Assembly (NCBI GenBank): GCA_965233625.1
Contig: OZ247499.1
Location: 4,836,001 to 4,900,000 of the forward strand
DNA: 64,000 nt
Source of the DNA: G965233625 sp965233625
GTDB taxonomy: Bacteria > Planctomycetota > Planctomycetia > Pirellulales > Pirellulaceae
Direction: 5' to 3'
The notes under the pieces are model-generated. The model was given only the letters and a program-made list of their open reading frames with translations, made no database searches and was not told the DNA's origin. Of this stretch, positions 52,008-60,906 are shown piece by piece. How positions within the stretch are numbered: the first letter of the stretch is position 1; the number at the start of each line of letters is the position of its first letter. The position numbers and the translations under genes are program-made.

Positions 52008-54648
52008 CGCACGCGATGGCGCTGGAAGCCATGAAGGCAAGTCCGTGAAGACCGCCAGACGCATGCGAACCGTTGTCGAGATGTGGAAGGCGGCCGTCGC
52101 CCAGCACCCCGGACGGACGGCGGTCGTAGACGGCGCCAGTTCGTTGACCTACTGCGAACTCAACAGCCGCGTGCGTAAATGGGAATCGCGGCTGCGGGCG
52201 GTGCGGACGGAGACGGCGTTCGTCGCTTTGCACTTGCCACACCGGGCAGAGAGCATCGCCGCCCTGCTGGGGATTTTAGCTGCGGGGAGGGCGTTCGTAG
52301 CTATCGATCCCGCCACACCCGTCACACATCGCTGCGCGCTGCTTGATTATGCGCAGGCACGCGTGGTGATCGGGATGGGAAGTCATGCTGACGAATTACG
52401 TGACGCGGGATGGGACGGCGAATTTATAACCGCAACCGGCGCCGACGCAGTTTCGCCTCAGGAAATGGAAGACGGGGCTTGCGATCTGCAAAGCCGGGCG
52501 GCGCTTTGTTTCACGTCCGGGTCTTCAGGGAATCCCAAAGGTGTGGTGACGCCCCACCGCACGTTTGCTTTTGCCGCGCAAAATCTGCATGCGATGTTCG
52601 AGTTCCGGCCGGAGGACCGGCACGCACTGCTGGCTCCGCTGGCGGTCGCATCAACGCATGCGCAGGTTTTTGCACCGCTGGCCGCAGGGGCGACTATCTG
52701 TATGTTGGAGGCGCGCTTGCACAGTCTCTCTCGTCTGGCCGCCTGGCTTCAGGAGGAAGGCGTCACCACTGTACAGACCGTGCCGTCGCTTGCGCGGGCG
52801 CTGTTCAGCGAAGCTGCCAGCGGCGCCGGCTGGCCAGCAATGCGTGCCTTAAAAACCGGTGGCGAGAGCACGACGATCGCGGATGTGCAACTGTTTGAAA
52901 GCGTGCTTCCGGAAGGCGCCACGCTGATTAACGGGCTGGGAATCACAGAGGCCGGCTGCAATGTGTGCTGGTTCCGCCGGCAGAATGGCTCCAAGCTTGG
53001 TGGGCAACTTATGCCCATCGGAGTTCCTCCAGATGATATTGAAATTGTCATCGAAAACGCCGAAGGCGCCATCGCTGCCTGCGGAGAGCCTGGGCAGATC
53101 GTTGTGCGTTCGCCGATGTTGCCCACCAGCTATTGGCGCGATCCTGCGAAAACCGCCGCGGTTTATCGTGACCTGCCTGAGCGCGAAGGATGGCGTGAAC
53201 TTCGTACAGGAGACACCGGCCGCTGGCGCGATGATGGGCAGCTTGAACATCTGGGCCGGTTGGATCAGACCGTGAATGTGCGAGGACACCGGGTCTGCCT
53301 TGTCGAAGTCGAAGCCGCCCTGAATGACACCGGACTACTATCTGGCGCCGTTGCCTTTACGGAAGATTCCGGCAGCGGAACCCGGTTATGTGCAGCGGTT
53401 ACCTTCCGGCCCGGCGCAGAGACGGACGATTCAATTCTGCGGAGCAGGCTGGCGCAGAAGCTGCCCGGCTATATGGTTCCCGCGGTGCTCCAGATTGTTG
53501 AACGTCTACCGCGTCTCGAAAACGGAAAAATCGATCGCAGTCAATTTGCTTCCGGCAACCAATCAGCAGCCGTTGAATTGCCGGCGCCACGCGACGCACT
53601 GGAACAGACCTTGCATGGCCTGTTTAGCCGTGCTCTGCAGAAGAAGCCACTGGCACTGGAAGCTTCCTTCTTTGACGAAGGTGGTGACTCGCTGGTTGCT
53701 GCGGCTTTGTTCGCATCGATTAAGAGAGTGTTTGACCGCGATCTTCCGCTGACCGATCTGGTGGCGCATCCGTCGGTGAAATCCCTTGCGGAACACATGC
53801 GTTCAACCGGAACACAGGCACACCCGGCCATCACTTTGCTGACACCTTACCCGGAGGAAAATGCGCAGAACATTTTCGTGTGGCCTGGTGCGGGTTCCGA
53901 CACGTTGGCGCTCTATCCGCTGGCCCGGAATTTAGGCGCCTCGCACGCAATGTACGGAGTTCAACACCGGGGCGCTGACGGGACACGTCAGTACGATCTG
54001 ACGGTGGAAGACGCAGCTTCCCGCGGCGTTCAACTTGTACGCCGCGTCCAGCCACAGGGTCCGTATGCGCTTTGTGGCACATCGTACGGTGGACTTATAG
54101 CGCTCGAAGTCGCGCGCAAATTACAGGTGCAGGGTGAGACCGTCAATTTCCTGGCAATGCTCGATAGCTATTCGCCGGGCTACCCGCGGCGACGCGCCGA
54201 CCTGGGGTTGCGCGACAGGCTGGCGCTGTGGAGCCGTAAATTCCGGCCGTTCTCTCAGCGGGATAAACCCGGCCTGGCAGTGCTGCGCAAAGGGTTGCAT
54301 GAGCAATGGCAGCGTTTTGTTGCGAGGCGGTTCGTCCAGCGACCAGATCCAGACACGGAGCCGCTGCCGATACCTATCCGGTTCCTCTACTTGCAGGAGG
54401 CCTGCTTCATTGCCAGCCGGGCTTACCGTCCTGCCGACTATCACGGAGAGGTCCACTTCTACACGGTTGCAGAGCCTACGAATACGAGGTTCTTTGAACG
54501 TGACGCCGCGCATGGATGGTCCCAATATCTCAAGGGCGCCCTACATATCGAGACCATTCCCGGCAGGCACTCGCAGCACATTAAAGAGCCACACGTGGCC
54601 GCACTCGCGGAGAAACTTCGCAACCGGCTCAATGAGTTACGGGAGTGA
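51997..54648 (+). CDS. Single-module NRPS-like enzyme, A-PCP-TE
   Basis: An 883-residue protein. The adenylation domain (about residues 20-500) has core A3 LCFTSGSSGNPKGVVTPHR, A5 NGLGITEAGCN, A7 RTGDTGRWRDDGQLEHLGRLDQ and A10 LENGKIDRSQF. A peptidyl carrier domain follows with the phosphopantetheine Ser in FFDEGGDSLVAA. The C-terminus is a type I thioesterase with ALCGTSYGGLIALEV (GxSxG). There is no condensation domain. By family it activates one amino or keto acid, loads it on the carrier and releases it by hydrolysis, cyclisation or self-condensation. The start GTG 51997 overlaps the previous gene; later starts (GTG 52045, ATG 52063) are possible. Confidence 0.9.
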   Translation: MQRSARDGAGSHEGKSVKTARRMRTVVEMWKAAVAQHPGRTAVVDGASSLTYCELNSRVRKWESRLRAVRTETAFVALHLPHRAESIAALLGILAAGRAFVAIDPATPVTHRCALLDYAQARVVIGMGSHADELRDAGWDGEFITATGADAVSPQEMEDGACDLQSRAALCFTSGSSGNPKGVVTPHRTFAFAAQNLHAMFEFRPEDRHALLAPLAVASTHAQVFAPLAAGATICMLEARLHSLSRLAAWLQEEGVTTVQTVPSLARALFSEAASGAGWPAMRALKTGGESTTIADVQLFESVLPEGATLINGLGITEAGCNVCWFRRQNGSKLGGQLMPIGVPPDDIEIVIENAEGAIAACGEPGQIVVRSPMLPTSYWRDPAKTAAVYRDLPEREGWRELRTGDTGRWRDDGQLEHLGRLDQTVNVRGHRVCLVEVEAALNDTGLLSGAVAFTEDSGSGTRLCAAVTFRPGAETDDSILRSRLAQKLPGYMVPAVLQIVERLPRLENGKIDRSQFASGNQSAAVELPAPRDALEQTLHGLFSRALQKKPLALEASFFDEGGDSLVAAALFASIKRVFDRDLPLTDLVAHPSVKSLAEHMRSTGTQAHPAITLLTPYPEENAQNIFVWPGAGSDTLALYPLARNLGASHAMYGVQHRGADGTRQYDLTVEDAASRGVQLVRRVQPQGPYALCGTSYGGLIALEVARKLQVQGETVNFLAMLDSYSPGYPRRRADLGLRDRLALWSRKFRPFSQRDKPGLAVLRKGLHEQWQRFVARRFVQRPDPDTEPLPIPIRFLYLQEACFIASRAYRPADYHGEVHFYTVAEPTNTRFFERDAAHGWSQYLKGALHIETIPGRHSQHIKEPHVAALAEKLRNRLNELRE

Positions 54649-54745
54649 AATCACGTGATGGAGATACTTTTCACAATGGCGGCAGCTTGAACACCGTCGG
54701 ATATCCGTCTACTGACAACTCCACAATTCCAAACCCGAGTCGAGC

Positions 54746-55756
54746 ATGTTTGACAAACTAAAAAGCAGATTCGCTAGAGCCACCCGTCGGCCTCAAAGCG
54801 ATGTTGAGCCAGGGGACCTGGAATTTTTCGGACTCAACAATCTGTGCCGCCTGGCGAGGATTAGAAGTTATTGGCAACACCGCCAGGATCTGCGAGACAG
54901 GCAGCAGGCCTACGCAAACGATCTACCGCAGCTATTGCGTGAAAATGGTGACAGCGGCAGTTCTTCCATTCGCCTGAAAGACGGGTATGCAATCTACACG
55001 CGCAAAGATCTACCGCACCTGGACCGCGTTTATGAGGAAGCGGAAGAGTTTATCGCATTGCGGGGCGGCAAGCCGCGAGAGCCGGGAAACCGCGCCTTCA
55101 TCAAAGATCTTATCGAACCGGGCGACCTCGAGCGATTTCCGTCGTTCCTCGACTTTGCCACCAGTTCTGCTGTGGTCGAGCCGGTCTGTCACAGCATGAA
55201 AATGGTGCCTCGACTTTCGGACCTGGTGCCTCCTCCGGTCCGCTTGACCGAAAGCACCATCCAGGGCCAGGTCGCGGAAGGCGAGTATTTTACGTCTCAG
55301 CTGTTTCATCTGGACTTCCACGACAAACCGGTTGTTTACGTCATCCTGCTGCTTAGGGATGTAGGCCCCCAGAGCGGTCCTTTCTGCTTCTTGCCCAGCA
55401 GCGTTTCCGCCCGGGTTGCGCGCGAACTGAAGTATGGAAAACGGAACATCCCGTATCGACTGACGGACGAACAGGTGGCGAGCGTTGTTGATGAAGATGA
55501 AATCATTAGATTCGAAGGCAGCCGGGGCGACGTTCTCTTTCTGGAGTCGAACGCATGCTTTCACTTTGGCAGCCGCGACTGTCACGTTCCCCGTTACCAG
55601 TTGATGATCGCCTATGTCAGCCCCTGCCGGACAGACTTCTCCGATCTCTACATGGACCGCAATCATCTGCCAGCTTCCCCTTCAGACTCGCGACTACGGC
55701 AGATGCTCTTTCGCAGCTTGCCCAATCACAGCCGCAAGTCGAAGACTCCGTCGTAA
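54746..55756 (+). CDS. PhyH-like Fe(II)/2-oxoglutarate-dependent oxygenase
   Basis: A 336-residue enzyme with the double-stranded beta-helix pattern of phytanoyl-CoA hydroxylase relatives. The metal ligands are visible as HLD in QLFHLDFHDKPVVYVILLL and the distal His in CFHFGSRDC. The Arg for 2-oxoglutarate is probably in HVPRYQLMIAY. Upstream of the core lies a helical N-terminal domain (VYEEAEEFIALRGGKPRE). It starts 97 bases after the NRPS-like gene on the same strand and is likely to oxidise the free substrate or the carrier-bound product. Confidence 0.8.
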   Translation: MFDKLKSRFARATRRPQSDVEPGDLEFFGLNNLCRLARIRSYWQHRQDLRDRQQAYANDLPQLLRENGDSGSSSIRLKDGYAIYTRKDLPHLDRVYEEAEEFIALRGGKPREPGNRAFIKDLIEPGDLERFPSFLDFATSSAVVEPVCHSMKMVPRLSDLVPPPVRLTESTIQGQVAEGEYFTSQLFHLDFHDKPVVYVILLLRDVGPQSGPFCFLPSSVSARVARELKYGKRNIPYRLTDEQVASVVDEDEIIRFEGSRGDVLFLESNACFHFGSRDCHVPRYQLMIAYVSPCRTDFSDLYMDRNHLPASPSDSRLRQMLFRSLPNHSRKSKTPS

Positions 55757-55776
55757 ACAACTGCCACGCCTTTCGC

Positions 55777-55902
55777 TTAAAGATTTAGAAACCAGCCGCC
55801 GTGCGAAATTGCCGCGGCTGCCAGCGTGATGAGGATGGCGCCAGAGATGGTCCAGACCAGCATCTTGCGCTTCAGGCAATGTTCTTCATGTTGTTGCTGC
55901 AT
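55777..55902 (-). CDS. Tiny membrane protein (41 residues)
   Basis: On the minus strand ATG 55902 opens MQQQHEEHCLKRKMLVWTIS, followed by a hydrophobic helix (GAILITLAAAAI) and a short end SHGGWFLNL with TAA at 55777-55779. The Lys/Arg-Lys before the helix gives the positive-inside orientation. It is below the size that gene callers usually report, lies in a gap between convergent genes, and has codon use like the neighbours. No good ribosome-binding site is seen, so treat as a candidate. Confidence 0.45.
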   Translation of the reverse strand: MQQQHEEHCLKRKMLVWTISGAILITLAAAAISHGGWFLNL

Positions 55903-55996
55903 GATTCACGCCTCCGATCCACGCGTTTACGACCTTCGATTCCCGTCCGACAGTCTGTTAAGCGCAGACGGTGACGATGTGTTACGGTGGAAGCCT

Positions 55997-56410
55997 ATGG
56001 CCACACATCAGCAGTTCTTAGACGCAATCGCCGCCGCGCCGGATGATCCGGCGCCTTGCTGGATGTATGCGGACTGGCTGGAAGAGCATGGAAATCCGCT
56101 ATGTCATGCGTGGCGAAACGGAATGACGCGCGTTCGATTACGTACAGACTACTCTCGCCTTCACGAGGATGGTGGCAATGGTGATGGGTTTGGCTTTGGC
56201 GATGGTATAGGCTCTGGCTCCGGCGATGGCTCCGGCAATGGCGTTGCCTCTGGCTATGGCTATCCGTTATGTTCTGGCGCTGGCTTTGGCGATGGCGCTG
56301 CTTTTGGCTACGGTTATGACATTGGTCCTTCTAGTGGGGACGGCTACGGCTACGGCAAAGGCGATGGCGATGGCTTCGGCAATGAAATCAGTGCCGGCTC
56401 CTTTAGATGA
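55997..56410 (+). CDS. TIGR02996-domain protein with Gly-rich low-complexity tail
   Basis: A 137-residue protein. ATG 55997 gives MATHQQFLDAIAAAPDDPAPC, then WMYADWLEEHGNPL, the TIGR02996 'repeat-companion' segment found at the start of many planctomycete proteins. Normally leucine-rich or similar repeats follow. Here the remainder is a short Gly-Asp-Ser/Phe/Tyr tract (GDGFGFGDGIGSGSGDGSGNG, GYGYGKGDGDGFGNE). The tract is too short for a fold and is probably disordered. The gene converges on the SMC-like ATPase gene. Function unknown. Confidence 0.75.
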   Translation: MATHQQFLDAIAAAPDDPAPCWMYADWLEEHGNPLCHAWRNGMTRVRLRTDYSRLHEDGGNGDGFGFGDGIGSGSGDGSGNGVASGYGYPLCSGAGFGDGAAFGYGYDIGPSSGDGYGYGKGDGDGFGNEISAGSFR

Positions 56411-56425
56411 GCAACACGCCCGCTC

Positions 56426-56462
56426 AAAACAAAAGCAGTCACGACCCGGAAGTCGTGACTGC
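56426..56462 (-). terminator. Intrinsic terminator of the SMC-like ATPase gene
   Basis: GCAGTCACGAC and GTCGTGACTGC (56435-56445 with 56452-56462) form a perfect 11-bp stem with a six-base loop. Read on the minus strand the stem is followed by TTTTGTTTT. It lies 36 bases after the stop at 56498. The plus-strand side is also close to the end of the Gly-rich gene and may work in both directions. Confidence 0.88.
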
Positions 56463-56497
56463 ATCGAGAACCTGTTCGTGAGGCTTACCTTCCGCGG

Positions 56498-59400
56498 TTA
56501 GGCGGCGGCTAGTTGACGGCGTTGGCCGGCGGCTGCGATCCATTCCTGCACTTCTGTCAGGTCGGGCTTCTTACCGTTGCGGACAATGCGGATGCCTTCT
56601 TTGGTCTGGCAGAAGGGTTTCACTTTGGCGAACAGCGCGGTGGCCGATTCGGCAGCCAGTTGCGCCGCGGTGGTTACGCCGCATGCGACCAGAATCTGTG
56701 CGTCGTGGCCGCGTAGCCCCGGCGTGCAACAGACCAGTCTGGCCTGCGCCTGCCAGTCGCGGACGTGCGACGCCTTCACGCGCCGCTGGTTCAGCCGGTC
56801 GGCAACTTCCACGGCGTCTGCATTGAGCAGATCGTCCACGGTATAGATACCCACGGCCTCAAGCCGGGCAGCGGTCTTCGGACCAATCGAAGGTGCGGCG
56901 GCGATTTCCTGTTCGCGGCTGAGGTAGAAGCGGAGTTCCGCCGGCTCGGATACCGCCGGTGTGCTCTCGCGGCGGGTGGTTGAACGTGCTTCACGCTCGC
57001 GGGAAGCGTACTCCCGTGCGTCGCGTTCACGGGCGTCGCGTTCACGCCGCTGGCGTTGCCGTTCCGCGCGGCGTGCTTCACGCTGGCGGCTCCCACGTTC
57101 GCTGCGACTGCGGTGCGAACTACTGCGGGAACTGCTGGAACGTGAACTGCTTGAACGCGAACTGCTCGAACGGGAGCTGCTGCCGTTACGCGTGGTTGCA
57201 TAACGCGAGTCGCCGTCGCTGTCTTCGTCGCGGGTCCGCAGCCCTTCATAGGCTTCGTTGCGGAGCCGGCTGTACTGGCTGCTACGATGCGTGCGGCCAT
57301 TGCGCGAGCTGCGCCAGGAAGCATGCCGCCACGAAGTACCGCCGCCCTTGATCCAGCGCGTTAAACGGTCGATCTCGGCCGTCGTGCCCGACCGCACCAG
57401 ACGCGAGCCTTCGGGCGTTGCGACAAATTCTTCCAGCATCGCCTGCAAGTTGCCTGGACGAATGCTTGCCAGTTGCTGGCCGTCGTAAATCCGGCAGGCG
57501 TACAAAATGCGGGCGTCGTACGAGCGGAGGTTCCGCACTTCGCACATCAGCCGCGACATACCCTGCCAGCGCGAAACCGTCGAGTGCTTCACGTTGGGAC
57601 GGGAAAGACGTTCAGCCAGTTCACCGGCATTGGCGTGCAACAGGTCTTCGACCGTATAGACGTCCAGGTCGCGTAACTGGTTAGCGACCGCCGGCTCGAG
57701 AAAAGGGATCTGGGTTACCTCATCGCGGGTGCGGAGAAAATAACCGTCTTCGTATTGCGTTTCACGCTGCCGGGCCGAAGCCGGTTCGTACTGGCGGTGC
57801 ACCCGCAGCGGAGCTTCGTCGCGGTGCAGGTGGTACGGACGTGAAGTGCTGTATCGTAGCTTGTGCGAAAACACGGGTAGTGTGCGGTCGTACTGGCGGA
57901 CGCCGTAGTAAGGCGTGTGGTACGAAGCCTGCGGTGTGTCCTGCGGCTGCACCGTATAAAGATACGAATCATCGTAGCTGCGACGCGGTGTATGAGCATG
58001 CCGCCGCGATGCGCTCCAGCGGGGCGTGTAGTGGCTGGCCGGGTGATGATGCGGCAGCGCGCCGTGCCAGGCGTATTCGGGCAGCTTGGCCGTGGTTGTC
58101 CGGCGGTACTCACCGTAGTAGTACGGGCGCTGTGCCGCGCGGTAATCGTATTCGTCCGCCCGGTGATGCGGATAACGCGGCCCAGCGTACGAACGCACGC
58201 CACGGGCAGGCGTTGTCACGGGCAGGTTACGCACAGGGGCGCCGTACGATTTCATCAGGTCGGCGATCTCACGCTGCGACGTCAGCAGCACAATCTGCCA
58301 GCCGCGCGAAGCATAATCGCACAGCAGTTCCGCAGCCGCCCGGTGGCAGTGCGAGGGCAGATGGCGGAAGGCGTCGTCCAGCAGGACCGGCGGCTGTTGC
58401 TGCTGCCGCGAACGGTCGCTGGCCAAGGCCAGGCAGAGGCTGAGTTTGACCAGATCACGCGAACCGGCCGAAAGCACATTGGCGTTGTGATACATGCCGG
58501 TGTTGTCTTCAACGCGGATCGAACGGCTGTCGCGATCCACGGTGATCCGCACCAGTTCTCCGCCGGTCAGCCGGTCGAGATTCTGCGATGCTTCCGCCGT
58601 AACCGGATGCGTCTGACGGGTGACGATCCGGCGGAGCGATGCGGCGAAATCTTCGCGGGCGATCACTGCCTGGCGGACGCTGGCGCCAACGCGTTCGAGT
58701 TCTGCACGGCAGTGGTCGATGCGGTTCTGATGTTCGTTCCAGCGGTGGTGTTCAAAGCGGGCGAGTTCCGCACGGAGCGAATCCAGTTCGGCGTTGGCCG
58801 CTTCGATGCTGCGTGCAAGCTGCGAAGCATGCGTGCGCAGATCGTGCAGATGTTCGCGCTCCAGCGTTTCGCGGCGCTGGGCTTCGTACTCTGGCCAGTG
58901 GACATCAGCCGGCTGCATGCGGTCGTTGATGTAGTGCCGCTGTGCGGTCAGGCATTCGATCTGACGGGTGGTCTCTTCGATCTTGGCGTGCACGTGATGC
59001 AGTTCGCAGTGCAGGCCTTCGTTCTGAATCACACGCCCGTTGCCACGCATATGCTGGGCAAGGGTGGTGAGTTCCGTCTGCAGCGATTCCAGCACGGGCG
59101 TCAGCCGGGTGTACGCATCATCGCGGCGCCAGTGGTTGGCCCAGCGGTAGGTGGTGCTGCGGCGGGTCGCCAGTTCGCGGTCGATCTCGTGGGCTTTGCG
59201 TTCCAGTTCGGCGCTGTAGCGTTCTGGATCGTAGTCGTATTCGTCGCGTGCAGCGGGGCGTGACATCTGATCTTCCAGCCGGTCGGCGCGCTGCTGCAAG
59301 CTGCTGCGCGAACGGTCAAGCTGCGCGATCTGATCGTTGAGGAAGTCTACGCACTGCGTTGCGTAACGCGTGGCGGCTTCGTTCTCGCCACGGAGACCTT

Positions 59401-60196
59401 TCCACCAGTGGGCGATCTCTTCTTCAACGCGTTTGATTTCCGCCTCGACACGATGCAGTTCTGCGGTGCGGCTGCGCTGATCCTGTTCGATTACGGCGAT
59501 CTGATCTTGCAGACGGCCCCGTGTTGTAACAGCTTCGGCGCGAAGGGCGGCAGCGCTGCGCTGAAGATCGTCCAGCTCAACATGCAACTCGTGGCGCCGG
59601 GATTCCAGGTGCTCGACCTCTGCATCCAGGCTGTCCAGGTGGCGTTCTTCTTCCACCGTGGCTGCGTATTCGTAATAGTGATCGCCGGTGTACGACGTGG
59701 TCAGATCGCCGGCGCCGCGTGCGAGTGTGACGTCGATCAGACGGTCCAGCGAGTATTCTCGCGGGAATTCTACGGCGTAAACGGCCGCGAATTCGGCTTC
59801 GTCCATGCCACCCACCCAGCGCGCTGCGAGATGTTCGCCCGCATCGTAGTGATGGTTGAGCAGGTCGGGCTGATGATGGCGCCCGGAGTAATAGTCTTCG
59901 TAGTCGTGCGAAGAGCGGCTTTCCAGCGTCAGTTCGCCACGCTGTGTGCCATCGTTTACACGGCTGAGCGTTTCCGTACCACGGGGTCCGCTGAGTGTAA
60001 CGGCGCCGACGGCTTCGCCCTGGCGTGGCGCCAGAAACCGCAGGCTGGGATCGGCCAGGCCGTACAATACAGCCTGCGTGAAGCGGGCGACGGTTGTTTT
60101 CCCGGAGCTTTCCGGGCCGTAGATAACGTTCAGACCGGCAGCTAAATCATCTAGCTGCAAGCCCAATTCGCTTACATGAATCTGTTGAATTTTCAC
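56498..60196 (-). CDS. SMC/SbcC-like ATPase with disordered linkers and two DUF4332 helix-hairpin-helix domains
   Basis: A 1232-residue protein. GTG 60196 is fixed by AAGGAGG about 10 bases upstream; the in-frame extension to 60454 has no such site. Residues 27-35 are Walker A (GPESSGKTT) in a YhaN/SbcC-like head. A coiled coil follows, then the second half of the head with LSAGSRDLVKLSLCLALASD (signature) and PVLLDDAFRHLP (Walker B). Next comes a Tyr/His/Arg-rich segment of about 150 residues, then a DUF4332 domain (VANQLRDLDVYTVEDLLHANAGELAERL), an RS-type run (SSSRSSSSRSSSSRSSSS), an Arg/Glu-rich stretch and a second DUF4332 domain (AAAPSIGPKTAARLEAVGIYTVDDLLNAD). There is no zinc hook and no nuclease partner nearby. 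DNA or chromosome handling is inferred. Confidence 0.85.
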   Translation of the reverse strand: MKIQQIHVSELGLQLDDLAAGLNVIYGPESSGKTTVARFTQAVLYGLADPSLRFLAPRQGEAVGAVTLSGPRGTETLSRVNDGTQRGELTLESRSSHDYEDYYSGRHHQPDLLNHHYDAGEHLAARWVGGMDEAEFAAVYAVEFPREYSLDRLIDVTLARGAGDLTTSYTGDHYYEYAATVEEERHLDSLDAEVEHLESRRHELHVELDDLQRSAAALRAEAVTTRGRLQDQIAVIEQDQRSRTAELHRVEAEIKRVEEEIAHWWKGLRGENEAATRYATQCVDFLNDQIAQLDRSRSSLQQRADRLEDQMSRPAARDEYDYDPERYSAELERKAHEIDRELATRRSTTYRWANHWRRDDAYTRLTPVLESLQTELTTLAQHMRGNGRVIQNEGLHCELHHVHAKIEETTRQIECLTAQRHYINDRMQPADVHWPEYEAQRRETLEREHLHDLRTHASQLARSIEAANAELDSLRAELARFEHHRWNEHQNRIDHCRAELERVGASVRQAVIAREDFAASLRRIVTRQTHPVTAEASQNLDRLTGGELVRITVDRDSRSIRVEDNTGMYHNANVLSAGSRDLVKLSLCLALASDRSRQQQQPPVLLDDAFRHLPSHCHRAAAELLCDYASRGWQIVLLTSQREIADLMKSYGAPVRNLPVTTPARGVRSYAGPRYPHHRADEYDYRAAQRPYYYGEYRRTTTAKLPEYAWHGALPHHHPASHYTPRWSASRRHAHTPRRSYDDSYLYTVQPQDTPQASYHTPYYGVRQYDRTLPVFSHKLRYSTSRPYHLHRDEAPLRVHRQYEPASARQRETQYEDGYFLRTRDEVTQIPFLEPAVANQLRDLDVYTVEDLLHANAGELAERLSRPNVKHSTVSRWQGMSRLMCEVRNLRSYDARILYACRIYDGQQLASIRPGNLQAMLEEFVATPEGSRLVRSGTTAEIDRLTRWIKGGGTSWRHASWRSSRNGRTHRSSQYSRLRNEAYEGLRTRDEDSDGDSRYATTRNGSSSRSSSSRSSSSRSSSSRSSSHRSRSERGSRQREARRAERQRQRRERDARERDAREYASREREARSTTRRESTPAVSEPAELRFYLSREQEIAAAPSIGPKTAARLEAVGIYTVDDLLNADAVEVADRLNQRRVKASHVRDWQAQARLVCCTPGLRGHDAQILVACGVTTAAQLAAESATALFAKVKPFCQTKEGIRIVRNGKKPDLTEVQEWIAAAGQRRQLAAA
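56975..57195 (-). repeat. Arg/Ser-rich low-complexity coding tract
   Basis: Encodes the RS-type run and the following Arg/Glu/Ala-rich stretch inside the SMC-like ATPase. The DNA repeats units like GAACTGCT(C/T)GAACG. The tract is expected to be disordered and variable in length. Confidence 0.7.
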
Positions 60197-60406
60197 CGCG
60201 GTTTCCCTCCTTAGAAGTCGCTGAAAACATCCTGTTTTTGAAACAACTGAACCTAGGGCGCGGTACGGGTGACTCCGCGACCGGTACAGCCGATGGGAAA
60301 CTTTAGGCAAAAGCTGAATTTTTTTCCAGATCAATCGAATAGCGTCTGCGGTGCGTTTTGCCGCATAAAACAGCCCTTTGAGAACACCTGCTACTTGGAG
60401 ATCCAC
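60197..60406. promoter_or_regulatory. Divergent promoter region
   Basis: About 210 bases between the SMC-like ATPase (minus) and the 126-residue gene (plus). Both starts have good ribosome-binding sites (AAGGAGG for the ATPase; GGAG before 60407), so the promoters must lie between. I see no confident -35/-10 match. Confidence 0.4.
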
Positions 60407-60787
60407 ATGGACTACTTTGACTTCTTCTTTCCAGAACAGGCGCAAGCCGCCCATCTACGCAGACTTGCCAGCCGGCCGACCGCTGTTGTGCGTTCGTCCA
60501 CAGACGACGGGCAGGCAGCCGAGATTCAATCGCTGCGGGAAGATGTGAATTTTCTCACGCTCGTCATCGCGGCGTTACTGCGCCGCTCTACCGAGACCAT
60601 GAGCATGGCCGACGTGCAGGACCTTCTGACAGAGATCGACGGACTCGATGGTGTCGCCGATGGCGGGCTGGATACCGGCGTGCTGCGCGGCATTCTTGGT
60701 GTGCTGAAGGTGCAGAAGGAAGAAGAAGCAAAGCCAGACCACCCGGCGTTCAACATCAAAACAACACCGCGCTACCGCAACAGGTAA
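60407..60787 (+). CDS. Hypothetical conserved-looking protein
   Basis: A 126-residue protein from ATG 60407, which has GGAG 7-10 bases upstream. The start is aromatic-acidic (MDYFDFFFPEQAQAAHLRRL). A helical middle (EIQSLREDVNFLTLVIAALLRRSTETMSMADVQDLLTEID) follows, with a short Lys/Pro-rich end. It is divergently oriented from the SMC-like ATPase and may share its regulation. No family recognised. Confidence 0.6.
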   Translation: MDYFDFFFPEQAQAAHLRRLASRPTAVVRSSTDDGQAAEIQSLREDVNFLTLVIAALLRRSTETMSMADVQDLLTEIDGLDGVADGGLDTGVLRGILGVLKVQKEEEAKPDHPAFNIKTTPRYRNR

Positions 60788-60794
60788 CCTGGCA

Positions 60795-60826
60795 CACTAA
60801 CCCGAAGCTCGCGCTCCGGGTTAGTG
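60795..60826. repeat. Hairpin copy of the dispersed repeat
   Basis: CACTAACCCG pairs with CGGGTTAGTG around AAGCTCGCGCTC, giving a 10-bp stem. It lies between convergent genes (stops at 60787 and 60907). The core AACCCGAAGCTCGCG belongs to the dispersed repeat family. It may act as a bidirectional terminator or simply be a repeat. Confidence 0.6.
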
Positions 60827-60906
60827 CATGATGCGAAAAACTTGTGTATCCCGCGCACTCAGGGCGCGGGGGCGTTGGGACCGCTGCTCTTCTAAGCCTC
60901 GTTCTT

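Noticed and set aside
57917..59263. 448-residue plus-strand frame opposite the SMC-like ATPase
   Set aside because: Antisense shadow; the minus-strand frame has Walker and signature motifs.
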